DNA from: Acidobacteriota bacterium
GTDB taxonomy: Bacteria > Acidobacteriota > UBA6911
DNA length: 32,368 nucleotides
Assembly: GCA_017860135.1 (NCBI GenBank)
Contig: JAFNAG010000009.1
Span: 1-32,368 of the forward strand
Reading direction: 5' to 3'
Shown here: positions 8,363 to 16,350 of the stretch, in pieces
Numbering within the stretch: the stretch's first letter is position 1
Layout: every line of letters starts with the position of its first letter
Made by a program: the position numbers and the translations under genes
The notes under the pieces: model-generated
What the model was told of the DNA's origin: nothing
Database searches by the model: none
The model's input: only the letters and a program-made list of their open reading frames with translations

Positions 8363-9079
8363 GTGAATGCCGATCTCCGCAACTTGATCAGCCTGCAAGA
8401 TATAGACCAAAAAATCGCCAGTCTGAAAAAACATATCTCCGAGGTTCCAGATAAGGTCCGCACGTTGCATGAGGAGTTGGTGCGGCTGATCCAGGCCCAT
8501 CAGGCGCGCGTGGGGCTGAATCAGGACCTGGCAAAGCAGCGTCGCGCCCGTGAGAGTGACGTGGACATGATGCGCACGAAGCTCTCTCGCCTTAAAGATC
8601 AGCTGATGACGGTGAAGACTAACCGGGAGTACACCGTCATGCTTCATGAAATCGAGTCAGGCGAGGAGCAGATACGCGTCGCCGAAGATGGGATCCTGGA
8701 TGTCATGGAGCAAATGGAAGCGATGGAAGGGGACCTGGCAGACTCGGACAGAGCCCTCGCAATCCGAAAGGAAGAACTCGACCGGGAAATCAAGAATGCG
8801 GAAAACGCTGCTCCCCTGATGGAGTCCGAAGTGGCCAGGCTGGGACAGGTGAAAACCGATTTGGAAGCCATCATTGGCGCGGATCTTCTGGGGCGCTATC
8901 ACCGGATCGCAGACGCGCGCAAAGGGATCGCTTTGGCGGAGGCTAAAAACGAGCTTTGCTCGGCCTGCCATGTCCGAATTCGTCCGCAGGTGTATGCCGA
9001 GCTGCTCCGCACGGATGAAATCCATGTTTGCGACAGCTGCTCGCGCATTCTGTTCCTCAGGGAAGGGGATAAGGCATAG
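8363..9079 (+). CDS. Coiled-coil protein with C-terminal C4 zinc ribbon (zf-RING_7 / DUF164 type)
   Basis: 238-aa protein. Residues about 5-175 are almost continuous heptad-like helix (LRNLISLQDIDQKIASLKKHI, REYTVMLHEIESGEEQIRVAE). A C4 zinc ribbon follows (CSACHVRIRP...VCDSCSRILFL). This is the architecture of the widespread C4-type zinc ribbon/DUF164 family, conserved but with no settled function; nucleic-acid or protein binding has been proposed. The start is GTG at 8363, placed 9 nt after GGAGGG, rather than the track's TTG at 8357, which sits too close to that site. Transcribed alone from the strong promoter at 8202. Confidence 0.9.
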   Translation: MNADLRNLISLQDIDQKIASLKKHISEVPDKVRTLHEELVRLIQAHQARVGLNQDLAKQRRARESDVDMMRTKLSRLKDQLMTVKTNREYTVMLHEIESGEEQIRVAEDGILDVMEQMEAMEGDLADSDRALAIRKEELDREIKNAENAAPLMESEVARLGQVKTDLEAIIGADLLGRYHRIADARKGIALAEAKNELCSACHVRIRPQVYAELLRTDEIHVCDSCSRILFLREGDKA

Positions 9080-9281
9080 ATGCCGGCGTCAGAAGGGGGT
9101 AATCGCAGCGGGAAGAACGCTCCGATCCGGCCGTCAGCACCCACAGTTCCAGTGAGCCTGGAAATCCAGAGCGCCGGCACGAGGTGCTCCGGCGGCTCCT
9201 CCCTGATCCCGTTTCCCGCGCTGTAGCTTCCGCGAAGCGCGGGCCGCCGGCCCCGCCCCCTGACCTTTTTTTGGCAAAGAA

Positions 9282-9311
9282 TTGGCAATCGCCGCCCGTT
9301 CGCGGCACAAT
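9282..9311 (+). promoter_or_regulatory. Possible promoter for the VWFA gene
   Basis: TTGGCA (9282-9287), an 18-nt spacer and CACAAT (9306-9311). The predicted start near 9318 would put the ATG at 9310 outside the mRNA and favours the ATG at 9334. Both hexamers deviate from consensus. Confidence 0.35.
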
Positions 9312-9333
9312 GAATGGGAAACACAGGCTGCGA

Positions 9334-10275
9334 ATGGATACAATGGCTTCGAGATTCTGCATTTGGCTTCTGACGGCCGGAATGTCCCTGTCGACATTCG
9401 CTCAGAAGCCTCCGGAAACCGCCCAGCGGCCTCAGACAACCATCAGGGCTGAAGTGGCCCTGGTCAATGTCATCTTCACTGCATCGGGCCGCGACGGCAA
9501 GCCCGTTGCCGGTCTCAACCCGGGAGACTTCCTGGTGTTCGAGGACGGCAAGCCTCAACAGGTCTTGCACTTCAGCGACTGGACCCAGGGATCCGAAGTA
9601 CCACTTACCATCGCGCTTCTCATCGATACCAGCGGCAGCGTGAAGAACCGGCTGGAATATGAGAAGCAGACTGCCGCGGAATTCTTCAGGCAGGTGCTGC
9701 GGAAAAACATGGATCTTGCCCTCGTTATCCAGTTTGATTCGGATGTGAATCTCGTCCAGGACTTTACCGACGATCAGGAGCGCCTGGCCGCAGCCCTGGA
9801 AACGCTCAGGGCAGGGAACAGCACCTCACTCTACGACGCGGTTTTCCTGGCCGTGGAAGAGAAGCTCAAACCGGAAACAGGACGCAAGGTGATCGTCGTC
9901 ATTACAGATGGCACGGATACCTCCAGCAGAGTCGCGGAGAAAGAAGCGATCGAGGTGGCGCAGCGTAACGACGTGCTGATTTATGGAATCGGAGTGAGAG
10001 GGGACTATTCCGCGAACTTCGGCGTGCTGAAGAAGTTTGCTGAAGATACCGGGGGAAGATTTTTTTCCCCGAGCTCAAACCTGGAGGAGATCCGGGACTC
10101 ATTTCGGGCGATCGGTGAGGACCTCAAAGGCCAATACAGCCTCGCCTACCAGTCGTCGAACCAGAAGAAAGACGGCAAGTTCCGCAAAGTGGAGCTTCGA
10201 TGCAATGTGCCGGGCGTGCGCATCCGCACCCGCAAGGGCTATTACGCACCCCGTCCCGACGGAAAGCTTCCCTGA
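9334..10275 (+). CDS. Exported VWFA-domain protein (acidobacterial VWFA-related family)
   Basis: 313-aa exported protein. A signal peptide (MASRFCIWLLTAGMSLSTFAQ within the first 25 residues) leads into a short beta-rich region (VALVNVIFTASGRDGKPV, LNPGDFLVFEDGKPQ) typical of the VWFA-related proteins abundant in Acidobacteria. A von Willebrand A domain follows with an intact metal-ion (MIDAS) site: LLIDTSGSV, a NSTSLYDAV threonine loop and VITDGTDTS. The C-terminal part (KGQYSLAYQSSNQ, VRIRTRKGYYAP) is also characteristic. It probably mediates Mg-dependent protein contacts in the envelope. The start is uncertain: ATGs at 9310, 9334 and 9343 all keep the signal peptide, and I prefer 9334 because of an AGG 6 nt upstream and the promoter position. 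Convergent with the zf-HC2 gene, 10 bp apart. Confidence 0.9.
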   Translation: MDTMASRFCIWLLTAGMSLSTFAQKPPETAQRPQTTIRAEVALVNVIFTASGRDGKPVAGLNPGDFLVFEDGKPQQVLHFSDWTQGSEVPLTIALLIDTSGSVKNRLEYEKQTAAEFFRQVLRKNMDLALVIQFDSDVNLVQDFTDDQERLAAALETLRAGNSTSLYDAVFLAVEEKLKPETGRKVIVVITDGTDTSSRVAEKEAIEVAQRNDVLIYGIGVRGDYSANFGVLKKFAEDTGGRFFSPSSNLEEIRDSFRAIGEDLKGQYSLAYQSSNQKKDGKFRKVELRCNVPGVRIRTRKGYYAPRPDGKLP

Positions 10276-10285
10276 AGTCCCCACA

Positions 10286-10480
10286 TCAACCGGATACAAC
10301 TTTTTCCGTCTTGCAGGGGCGATAAACGAAAAGGTCCGCGTCCCGGTCGCGCGAGATGTGGTAGATGGCGTCTCGGCAGATCTCACATTGATCCAGGTGA
10401 TCCAGCACATCCAGCTTGCCGTCCAGATCCAGCTGCTTGTCGAGAAACATCACAAGCTTTTCAAAGTTGCATGTCTGCAT
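10286..10480 (-). CDS. zf-HC2 mini-protein (anti-sigma-like zinc finger)
   Basis: 64-aa protein beginning MQTCNFEKLVMFLD with HLDQCEICRD in the middle. Together these give the Cys/His...HxxxCxxC arrangement of putative anti-sigma zinc-finger domains (zf-HC2). There is no membrane helix, so it would be soluble. It starts at an ATG 2-3 nt after a strong GGGGGGA site and has its own promoter. It is divergent from the lone sigma-region-4-like gene at 10617, so the two share an upstream region. A partner relation is inferred from this position only. Confidence 0.78.
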   Translation of the reverse strand: MQTCNFEKLVMFLDKQLDLDGKLDVLDHLDQCEICRDAIYHISRDRDADLFVYRPCKTEKVVSG

Positions 10481-10498
10481 AGGTCCCCCCGCAGCTTC

Positions 10499-10526
10499 AT
10501 ACTAATCACATCGGAGAACCTTTCAA
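10499..10526 (-). promoter_or_regulatory. Promoter for the zf-HC2 mini-protein
   Basis: Minus strand TTGAAA (10521-10526), a 16-nt spacer and TAGTAT (10499-10504). The predicted leader is only about 12 nt and holds the GGGGGGA site. Confidence 0.5.
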
Positions 10527-10616
10527 AAGCATGAGAAAACTTTTTCGAACAAAAGAGCGTCTAAGGAAGTATTACAAGACAGAGTGACTAGTGCAAGACA
10601 ATGCGGGGAAAACGTT

Positions 10617-10922
10617 ATGGCAAGCGACAGTCTGAGAGTCGAGCCTTCGAGGGAATCAATATCGCGTGCGATTCTGGGATGTCTGAAATCCTGGCCGGCG
10701 CTGCCGCGTCAGGTTTTCATTGATGTCCACTATCAGGGGCGTTCCGTGGAAGAGGTCGCCAGGTCTCGACAGATGTCTTCGAACGAGGTGACCCGCATCC
10801 TCCTGCACTGCGAGCGACGTTTGCACCAGGCGCTTCATGCCCTGCTGGGCGAGGCGTCCTCGGGGGTGATGGCGCACACGGACCGGCACGTGGAAAGCCT
10901 CCGCAGCGGCTGCATTTTCTGA
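10617..10922 (+). CDS. Stand-alone sigma-70 region-4-like HTH protein
   Basis: 101-aa protein. Residues about 18-80 read like a sigma region 4 (ILGCLKSWPALPRQVFIDVH, QGRSVEEVARSRQMSSNEVT, RILLHCERRLHQAL), the helix-turn-helix that binds -35 elements. No region 2 is present, so it cannot act as a full sigma factor; it may be a DNA-binding or sigma-modulating protein. The start is ATG at 10617, with GCGGGGA about 8 nt upstream, not the track GTG at 10584. Divergent from the zf-HC2 mini-protein. The next 220 bp (10923-11142) holds nothing I recognise. Confidence 0.72.
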   Translation: MASDSLRVEPSRESISRAILGCLKSWPALPRQVFIDVHYQGRSVEEVARSRQMSSNEVTRILLHCERRLHQALHALLGEASSGVMAHTDRHVESLRSGCIF

Positions 10923-11142
10923 CTCCGTCTTTTCGTGAGCCCTCTTCTCCCATCCTGGGCATTCTCATCGGGTCCGGCACCCGGGGCGTGCCTTGTCCGC
11001 GGTTCGGCCTGCCGGTGATTCCTCAGCGATGTGTTCTCCCCTGCCGAAAAGCGCCACCAAAAGGTTCAGATTTTCTGCTTGTGGCCGATATGTATTTTTG
11101 TACCCCAATCTTTGCTGGCATTCGAGGGAACAGGATTAAGCC

Positions 11143-11916
11143 ATGCAGAAGGGATCGCAGCAGGGTGCGGCTGACATCATCATCCCGGTGAGGAATTGTT
11201 ACGCCGAAACCAGGGCGTTGCTGGAGAGCATTTACCGGCACACTGATTATCAGTTTCACATCTACGTCATCGACGATGCTTCCACAGATGAGACGGTGGA
11301 TCTCGCCAAGATCTACACGAGAGACATCACGATTCTGCGGAACCGGGTGAGCCGCGGACGGAGCTCTGCCCTCAACAAGGGGATTCAGGCGGGATCGAAC
11401 CCGTACCTGGTCTTTCTGGACAACGGGATCGAACTGGCGCAAGGCTGGCTCGAAAGCATGGTGGCATTCCTGGACACTCATCCGCGCATCGCGGCGGTCG
11501 GTCCTCTGCGGTCCGGCAGTCAGGGATGGCAGAGTGTGGAGCGGGTACGCGCCAGGCTGGTTCCCGAAATCCCATGTTTTTTTACCCGCGACACCCAGGA
11601 GCGCAATCGAATCCTGCAGTACCATTTTCATCGCACCGGCATCCTGATTGACGGGACTCTGTCATTCTCCTGCTCTGTGTTCGCCCGCAGGGCGGTCGAG
11701 GAGGTCGGACCCGTGCTTGAATCCGATGCCGGGCGTGCCGACGCCGATTATTGCCGAAGGTTGAGGAGGGCGGGGTATGTACTCGGGCTTGCGCTGGATG
11801 TGTACGTGGCATGTCGAAATGGTGCCAGCGAGGAGGTGCGGTGTCACATCGCACGGCCGAAGGCACGGAGCGAAGCCGTCAGGGTACGTCCCGCACGCCT
11901 GGGAGTGAGGCGCTGA
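11143..11916 (+). CDS. Family 2 glycosyltransferase
   Basis: 257-aa GT-A fold transferase. It starts directly with the nucleotide-binding Rossmann part: ADIIIPVRNCYAETRALLES, then YVIDDASTDETVD (the DDxS element) and SRGRSSALNKGIQAG. The metal-site region is LVFLDNGIELAQGWL (DN rather than DxD). The C-terminal half includes SFSCSVFARRAVEEVG and ADADYCRRLRRAGY, acceptor-side motifs of rhamnosyl-type GT2 enzymes. The sugar and acceptor cannot be told. No polysaccharide genes adjoin it. The ribosome site before the ATG is weak (AGGATTAAG). Convergent with the two-component genes across 125 bp. Confidence 0.85.
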   Translation: MQKGSQQGAADIIIPVRNCYAETRALLESIYRHTDYQFHIYVIDDASTDETVDLAKIYTRDITILRNRVSRGRSSALNKGIQAGSNPYLVFLDNGIELAQGWLESMVAFLDTHPRIAAVGPLRSGSQGWQSVERVRARLVPEIPCFFTRDTQERNRILQYHFHRTGILIDGTLSFSCSVFARRAVEEVGPVLESDAGRADADYCRRLRRAGYVLGLALDVYVACRNGASEEVRCHIARPKARSEAVRVRPARLGVRR

Positions 11917-12041
11917 GCCCCCCGAATTCCGCCGGCAGATCCGCCTCCTGAATCATGGACTTCCCGTCATAATCCGCATCTGGGTCCGCCCGGGCCGCAG
12001 GCGTCCGGTGCCTTCCCGGCGGCGGATCGGGAGTTGCCGGA

Positions 12042-12758
12042 TCACCCCTTCCTGTACATATAGCCCTGACCTCGCACGCTGACGATGAAGCGGGGCCGAT
12101 CCGGCTCCGGTTCGAAGTATTTGCGCAGGCGCACGATGAAATTGTCCACTGTGCGGGTTTCGATGTCGGAGTGGTACCCCCAGACTTGCGCCAGGAGCTC
12201 GGCGCGTGAGACCACCCGGTCCGGCTGCGAACTCAGCACCTCGAGCAGGCGGGTCTCCAGGGATGTCAAATGCAGTTTGCTGCCGGCGCGTGTGGCTGTC
12301 AGCTGATCCAGGTTCACGACGAAGCCGGCGAAGTGAAGCACACGCTCCGGTTCGGAGCGGTCGGCGTACCAGCAGCTCCGCTGCAGCATGCGGCGAACGC
12401 GCAGCAGGAGTTCGCGCAGGTGAAACGGCTTGACCAGATAATCATCCGCGCCAATTTCCAGCCCGTGAACGCGGTCGGCTTCCGCGGTGCGGGCGGTTAG
12501 CATCAGGATCGGGAGTTTCTGATCCCGTTGGCGCACCCGGCGGGCCACTTCGAAACCATCCATCTCCTCAATCATGATGTCTAGAACGATCAGGTCAAAC
12601 TGCTCCGCGGTCAGCCACTGCAGCGCTTCCCTTCCGCTCGGTGTCGCGCGCACGCGGTATCCTTCCTGCTCCAGGTTGAAGTGCAGCGAGCGGGCAAGGT
12701 TGATCTCATCTTCAACCAGGAGGACGAGCGGACGATCGGGACAGGCTGCTGCAGCCAT
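12042..12758 (-). CDS. OmpR/PhoB-family response regulator
   Basis: 238-aa transcription factor. The receiver domain (about 10-125) has acidic pocket VEDE, phosphoacceptor Asp60 in LIVLDIMIEEMDG, Thr in LMLTART and Lys in DYLVKPF. The winged-helix DNA-binding domain (about 145-235) shows LTSLETRLLEVLSSQPDRVVS and RTVDNFIVRLRKYFE...VRGQGYMY. GAGGAGGT precedes the ATG and overlaps the stop of the upstream kinase gene, 9 nt away, so the two are translationally close and surely co-transcribed. Target genes are unknown. Confidence 0.95.
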   Translation of the reverse strand: MAAAACPDRPLVLLVEDEINLARSLHFNLEQEGYRVRATPSGREALQWLTAEQFDLIVLDIMIEEMDGFEVARRVRQRDQKLPILMLTARTAEADRVHGLEIGADDYLVKPFHLRELLLRVRRMLQRSCWYADRSEPERVLHFAGFVVNLDQLTATRAGSKLHLTSLETRLLEVLSSQPDRVVSRAELLAQVWGYHSDIETRTVDNFIVRLRKYFEPEPDRPRFIVSVRGQGYMYRKG

Positions 12759-12767
12759 GCGACCTCC

Positions 12768-13772
12768 TCAGTGGCGTTGTCGGGAGGGCCGCAGGCTTCT
12801 GCGGGCCGAAACGCCCCAGTAGCGGCGCGCCCGCGGGAGACTCACGCTGAAGGTGGAGCCGCGTCCCGGGCCGGGGCTGGACGCCCAGACCTTCCCGTTG
12901 TGGTCTCTTACTATATGCCGGACGATGTACAGCCCCAGCCCCGTCCCTGCTGTATTGGTTCCCCCGCCACGCCAGAAGATCTTGAAGATATTCTTGAGAT
13001 CCCTGCGCGCGATGCCGATGCCGCTGTCGCTCACGTCCAGGCGGCAATGGCGCAGGTCGCGGTGCAACCGCAACCGGATCGTGGAGCCCCGCGGGGAGTA
13101 GCGGGCTGCATTATCGATCAGGTTTCCCAGGATCATGCGCATGCTCTCCCGATCGATGGAGACGCGCGCGTCACCTCCGCCTTCCAGAACGACCCGGTGG
13201 CCGTCCTTTTCGAAGAGGTGGCGGTCCTGACCCAGTATTTCCTCCACGAAATGACGCATGCTGACCGGGGGCTTCTGGGAACGCGCGCGTTTTTTTTCGA
13301 TGCGCGCCGCACCGAGAATGCGGTCGATCAGGGTGGTCAGGCGTTCGGTGTCATCGAGCATCATGGAAAGAAACGAGTGCGTCTGCTCGGGGGATAGCCG
13401 GCGCAGTGCCATGGTTTCGAGTGCCAGCTGGATGGAGGCAACGGGCGATTTCAGTTCGTGTGTGACATTCGACACGAACGCGCGCTGCATGAGGTTCAGG
13501 CGATGCTGTTTGCTCCAGTAAACGAAAATCACCGTCGCCCCCGCCAGGATCAGCGCAAGCAGGATTCCTCCCTCCACTACGGGAAGCCAGCCCAGCCGCT
13601 CCACTTCAGTTTGGAGTGTGAGCTGCTCCGCCATCTGGCGCAGTTGAGCGTATTTGACGACATACCATTGGATCCAGACCGCCATCAGCAGAATCCATAG
13701 AATCTGCATCACGAGGAAAACGGTGATGGGGTGGTACAGCCAGCGTGCTTTGCTCCGCACGGTCTTGATCAT
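12768..13772 (-). CDS. Membrane sensor histidine kinase
   Basis: 334-aa kinase for the adjacent OmpR-type regulator. Two membrane helices (about 15-38 and 66-86) enclose a very short periplasmic loop of about 27 residues, suggesting sensing within or near the membrane. The phosphoacceptor H-box is FVSNVTHELKSP (His105), followed by N-box GNLIDNAARYSP, G1 DVSDSGIGI and G2 GTGLGLYIVRHIV. There is no HAMP or PAS domain. The ATG at 13772 lies 6 nt after a TGGTACAAT extended -10, so the mRNA may be leaderless. The receiver gene follows immediately. Confidence 0.94.
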   Translation of the reverse strand: MIKTVRSKARWLYHPITVFLVMQILWILLMAVWIQWYVVKYAQLRQMAEQLTLQTEVERLGWLPVVEGGILLALILAGATVIFVYWSKQHRLNLMQRAFVSNVTHELKSPVASIQLALETMALRRLSPEQTHSFLSMMLDDTERLTTLIDRILGAARIEKKRARSQKPPVSMRHFVEEILGQDRHLFEKDGHRVVLEGGGDARVSIDRESMRMILGNLIDNAARYSPRGSTIRLRLHRDLRHCRLDVSDSGIGIARRDLKNIFKIFWRGGGTNTAGTGLGLYIVRHIVRDHNGKVWASSPGPGRGSTFSVSLPRARRYWGVSARRSLRPSRQRH

Positions 13773-13778
13773 GCGGCT

Positions 13779-13787
13779 ATTGTACCA
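13779..13787 (-). promoter_or_regulatory. Extended -10 promoter abutting the histidine kinase start
   Basis: Minus strand TGGTACAAT (TGn plus TACAAT at 13779-13784). Six bases separate it from the ATG, which puts the expected transcription start on the A of the start codon (13772). No ribosome site exists in this space. Confidence 0.55.
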
Positions 13788-13860
13788 GCGAAGGTCGGCG
13801 GTTTACGAGACGTGAGTGGAATTCCGGCCTGCCGATCACGGGGCCGTGCGCGACGTGGCT

Positions 13861-15042
13861 TCATTCCTGACGGTGCGACTGAAGAAGACCGAGAATCTCG
13901 GTGCCGAATTCCCTGGAACGCCAGGAGCGCATGCCGATGACTCTCTCCATTCCTCCCAGGTCGGCGGGGGGTATGGAAGCCAGGGCTTCCAACAGCGTCC
14001 CCGGGAACAGGACACCGACGTGCAGGCCGTAAGCTTCCGCTTTGGCGCGACGCCAGCGCCGCAGTGCCTCCAGGCGCACCCTTGCCTCCCGGGAAGGAGC
14101 TTTTCCCGGAGAGCGCGCCGGCAGCGCAAGCGGCGCAGGATCCTCTGACCGGGCCGATTCGATGGTCCTGCAGATCTCCTTGGCATATTTGCGCGCAACG
14201 CGGAAGGAGATCCCGGGGCGCTTGAACATCTCGCCCGGAGAGCGGGGCGGATGGCGCGTGAGGTCCATCAATACCGTGTTGTTCATGACCTTGAAAGGAG
14301 GAACGTCGAGTTCGCGGGCGAGCCGGTCGCGAAGCAGATACAGGTTCCGCAAAACGGAGAGCTGCAGCAGTGAAAGCTCCCTGCTGCCCTTGATCCGGCG
14401 GAATCCCTGTGGATCGAACTCTCTCTCCGGAGGTGCCTGACCGCACAGGGCACTGAATTCCTCCAGCGCCCAGGCCAGGCGCCCCGCGGCGCGCAACTGC
14501 TGTTCGAGTTCGTCCCGCAGTTTCAGGAGATAATGGGTGTCCATGGCGGCATATGCCAGCTGCTCGGCTGCGAGCGGACGGTGCGACCAGTCATCCCGCT
14601 GGCGCCGCTTGGAGTGGGTGATTCCCAGGACATGCTCGAGCAGTGCATCCAGTCCCAGCTGCTCGTGGCCCAGGAATTGGGCGGCTATGTGAGTGTCGAA
14701 TATGTTCCGGAATGAAAACCCGTAACCACGGCTCAGGCAATATATGTCATAGGTGGCTGCGTGAAGCACTTTTTCCACGGCAGGATCTTCCAGGATGCGG
14801 CCGAGCGGATCCAAATCCCTGACGGCCAGAGGATCCAGGACGAAGGTTCCCCCTTCGGACGAGGCCTGGATCAGACAGACTTTTTCGAAATAGTGGTACA
14901 GGCTGTCCGCTTCAATGTCGAGCGCCAACCTGTCGGCGGGTTCCAGAACATCGAGCATTTTCCGGAATCCTTCGGCATCCGCAACCCAGGTAAAAGGCGG
15001 GGTCTCGGAACCTGCGCCGGTTTGTTTCTTTATTGGATGCAT
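13861..15042 (-). CDS. rnd: Ribonuclease D
   Basis: 3'-5' exoribonuclease for tRNA and small RNA 3' processing. The 393-aa protein has the DEDDy exonuclease motifs in order: Exo I ALDIEADSLYHYF (about 40-52), Exo II HAATYDIYCL (about 93-103) and Exo III YAAMDTHYLL (about 167-176). A helical HRDC-type C-terminal region follows (QLSVLRNLYLLRDRLARELD, MFKRPGISFRVARKYAKEI) and a second HRDC-like segment near the end. The start is ATG at 15042; the frame is closed by a TAG 18 nt upstream and no ribosome site is visible. Its promoter is about 90 nt upstream. It ends 88 bp before the kinase gene on the same strand. Confidence 0.93.
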   Translation of the reverse strand: MHPIKKQTGAGSETPPFTWVADAEGFRKMLDVLEPADRLALDIEADSLYHYFEKVCLIQASSEGGTFVLDPLAVRDLDPLGRILEDPAVEKVLHAATYDIYCLSRGYGFSFRNIFDTHIAAQFLGHEQLGLDALLEHVLGITHSKRRQRDDWSHRPLAAEQLAYAAMDTHYLLKLRDELEQQLRAAGRLAWALEEFSALCGQAPPEREFDPQGFRRIKGSRELSLLQLSVLRNLYLLRDRLARELDVPPFKVMNNTVLMDLTRHPPRSPGEMFKRPGISFRVARKYAKEICRTIESARSEDPAPLALPARSPGKAPSREARVRLEALRRWRRAKAEAYGLHVGVLFPGTLLEALASIPPADLGGMERVIGMRSWRSREFGTEILGLLQSHRQE

Positions 15043-15130
15043 GTCCGGGTCAATGTCATGCTATCTGGGACTATTTGATCCGCGCGTTTACCTCCCGGGC
15101 AACACGCCAAACGCTCGAACGCTCCGCGTC

Positions 15131-15159
15131 ACTATACAAGGTGCCAGGCTGCTCGGCAA
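15131..15159 (-). promoter_or_regulatory. Promoter for rnd
   Basis: Minus strand TTGCCG (15154-15159), a 17-nt spacer and TATAGT (15131-15136). The leader to the ATG is about 80 nt and contains a GGGAGGT not followed by any start codon. Confidence 0.55.
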
Positions 15160-15322
15160 CTGGAGTTCACATTTCCCCGTATTGAAATCCGGCGGGGGAC
15201 GACCGGAGCGAGAGGGCAGGGAGCGCGCTTCCGCATGCCGGGCTTTCCCGGAGGCGAGCGGTCTGGTTTTCAATGCCGTAACTGTCTAACCGGCTCGAAA
15301 CAGTCAAGGGTCTGCAGATAAA

Positions 15323-15419
15323 GCCACGAATAATTTCACGAATTCTCACAAAGAATTATCTCCCTTGATGCGAGCCATGCGATGCGGCTTTCGTGATAAT
15401 TCGTGAAATTATTCGTGGC
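15323..15419. repeat. 22-nt perfect inverted repeat of CACGAATT-type sequence
   Basis: GCCACGAATAATTTCACGAATT (arm 15323-15344) is repeated as its exact reverse complement at 15398-15419, separated by 53 nt. The match continues imperfectly inward (AATTCTCACAAAG against AATTATCACGAAAG). Each arm is itself built from CACGAA units about 11 nt apart. It could form a cruciform or a long RNA hairpin, or be a small non-autonomous mobile element. Confidence 0.85.
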
Positions 15420-15500
15420 AGTTTTCTTCGGGCTGGCCAGACAATAACTCTATGCCGCATTGCCTCGAGTATTATACTCAGGGGCAAATGGAGGTGCCAT

Positions 15501-16313
15501 TTGTTGAAGATTGCACTGATACAGCAGCATGCTTCCGCAGATCGCGAAACCAATGTGCAGCGAGGTGTCCTTGCCCTGGAGCAGGCCGCAGCGCGGGGAG
15601 CCCGCCTGGCGGTATTTCCGGAGCTGGCGTTTCTGCGTTTTTTCCCCCAACGCAGGCGTGATGTGCAGCCCGCGCCTCCGGCCGAATCGGTCCCGGGTCC
15701 TACCACAGAGGTGTTTTGCGAACTGGCCCGGAAGCACGGCATCGTGATTGTGCTGAACCTTTACGAAAAAGACGGGGACTGCACCTACGACTCCTCGCCT
15801 GTGATCGATGCCGACGGCAAGCTGGCCGGAATCACCCGCATGATCCACATCATGGAAGGGCCGGGTTTTCATGAGACCGATTTTTACGATCCCGGGAATC
15901 TCGGAGCACCCGTCTTTCAGACCTCGATTGGTCGGCTGGGAGTGGCGATCTGCTACGACCGGCATTTCCCGGAATACATGCGGGCGCTCGGCGTGAAGGG
16001 CGCCGACCTGGTTGTTGTGCCCCAGGCGGGATCGGTCGGTGAGTGGCCTGCCGGCGTCTTCGAGGCCGAGCTCCAGGTGGCGGGGTTTCAGAACGGCTAT
16101 TTCGCCGCACTGGCGAACCGTGTCGGCGCCGAAGAGTCCTTGACCTTCGCAGGCGAATCGTTCGTCACAGACCCTTTTGGCCGGGTGATTGCGCGGGCAG
16201 CCGCCGGGGAAGATTGTACGCTACACGCCGAATTGGACCTCTCCCTGCTGGAACGGTGTCCGGCGCGCCGGCATTTCATGCGAGATCGCCGGCCGGGCAT
16301 CTACCCGCTGTGA
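15501..16313 (+). CDS. Nitrilase-superfamily carbon-nitrogen hydrolase homologue (catalytic Lys replaced)
   Basis: 270-aa protein of the CN-hydrolase fold, nearest in character to N-carbamoylputrescine amidase/beta-ureidopropionase enzymes. The catalytic Glu is in VFPELAF (Glu41) and the nucleophile is in VAICYDRHFPE (Cys151). At the place of the catalytic lysine (family YRKMHI-like) it reads ITRMIHI, so Met114 stands where Lys is expected. The start is a TTG at 15501, 6 nt after GGAGGTG; a second TTG at 15504 is also possible, and no in-frame ATG exists. The remaining core (DFYDPGNLGAPVF, DLVVVPQAGSVGEWP, ANRVGAEE) is well kept, so this is not a decayed gene. Convergent with the NtrC-type gene, 37 bp apart. 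Confidence 0.85.
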   Translation: MLKIALIQQHASADRETNVQRGVLALEQAAARGARLAVFPELAFLRFFPQRRRDVQPAPPAESVPGPTTEVFCELARKHGIVIVLNLYEKDGDCTYDSSPVIDADGKLAGITRMIHIMEGPGFHETDFYDPGNLGAPVFQTSIGRLGVAICYDRHFPEYMRALGVKGADLVVVPQAGSVGEWPAGVFEAELQVAGFQNGYFAALANRVGAEESLTFAGESFVTDPFGRVIARAAAGEDCTLHAELDLSLLERCPARRHFMRDRRPGIYPL

Positions 16314-16350
16314 CAGTCCGACCGTCACGGAAGCCGATCTCAAGCGGAAC

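Larger units (their letters stand above)
15043..15500. other. 458-bp divergent intergenic region between rnd and the nitrilase gene
   Basis: Noncoding. It holds the rnd promoter (15131-15159) and a long inverted repeat (15323-15419), listed separately. Track ORFs in this stretch have no family features. Confidence 0.65.
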
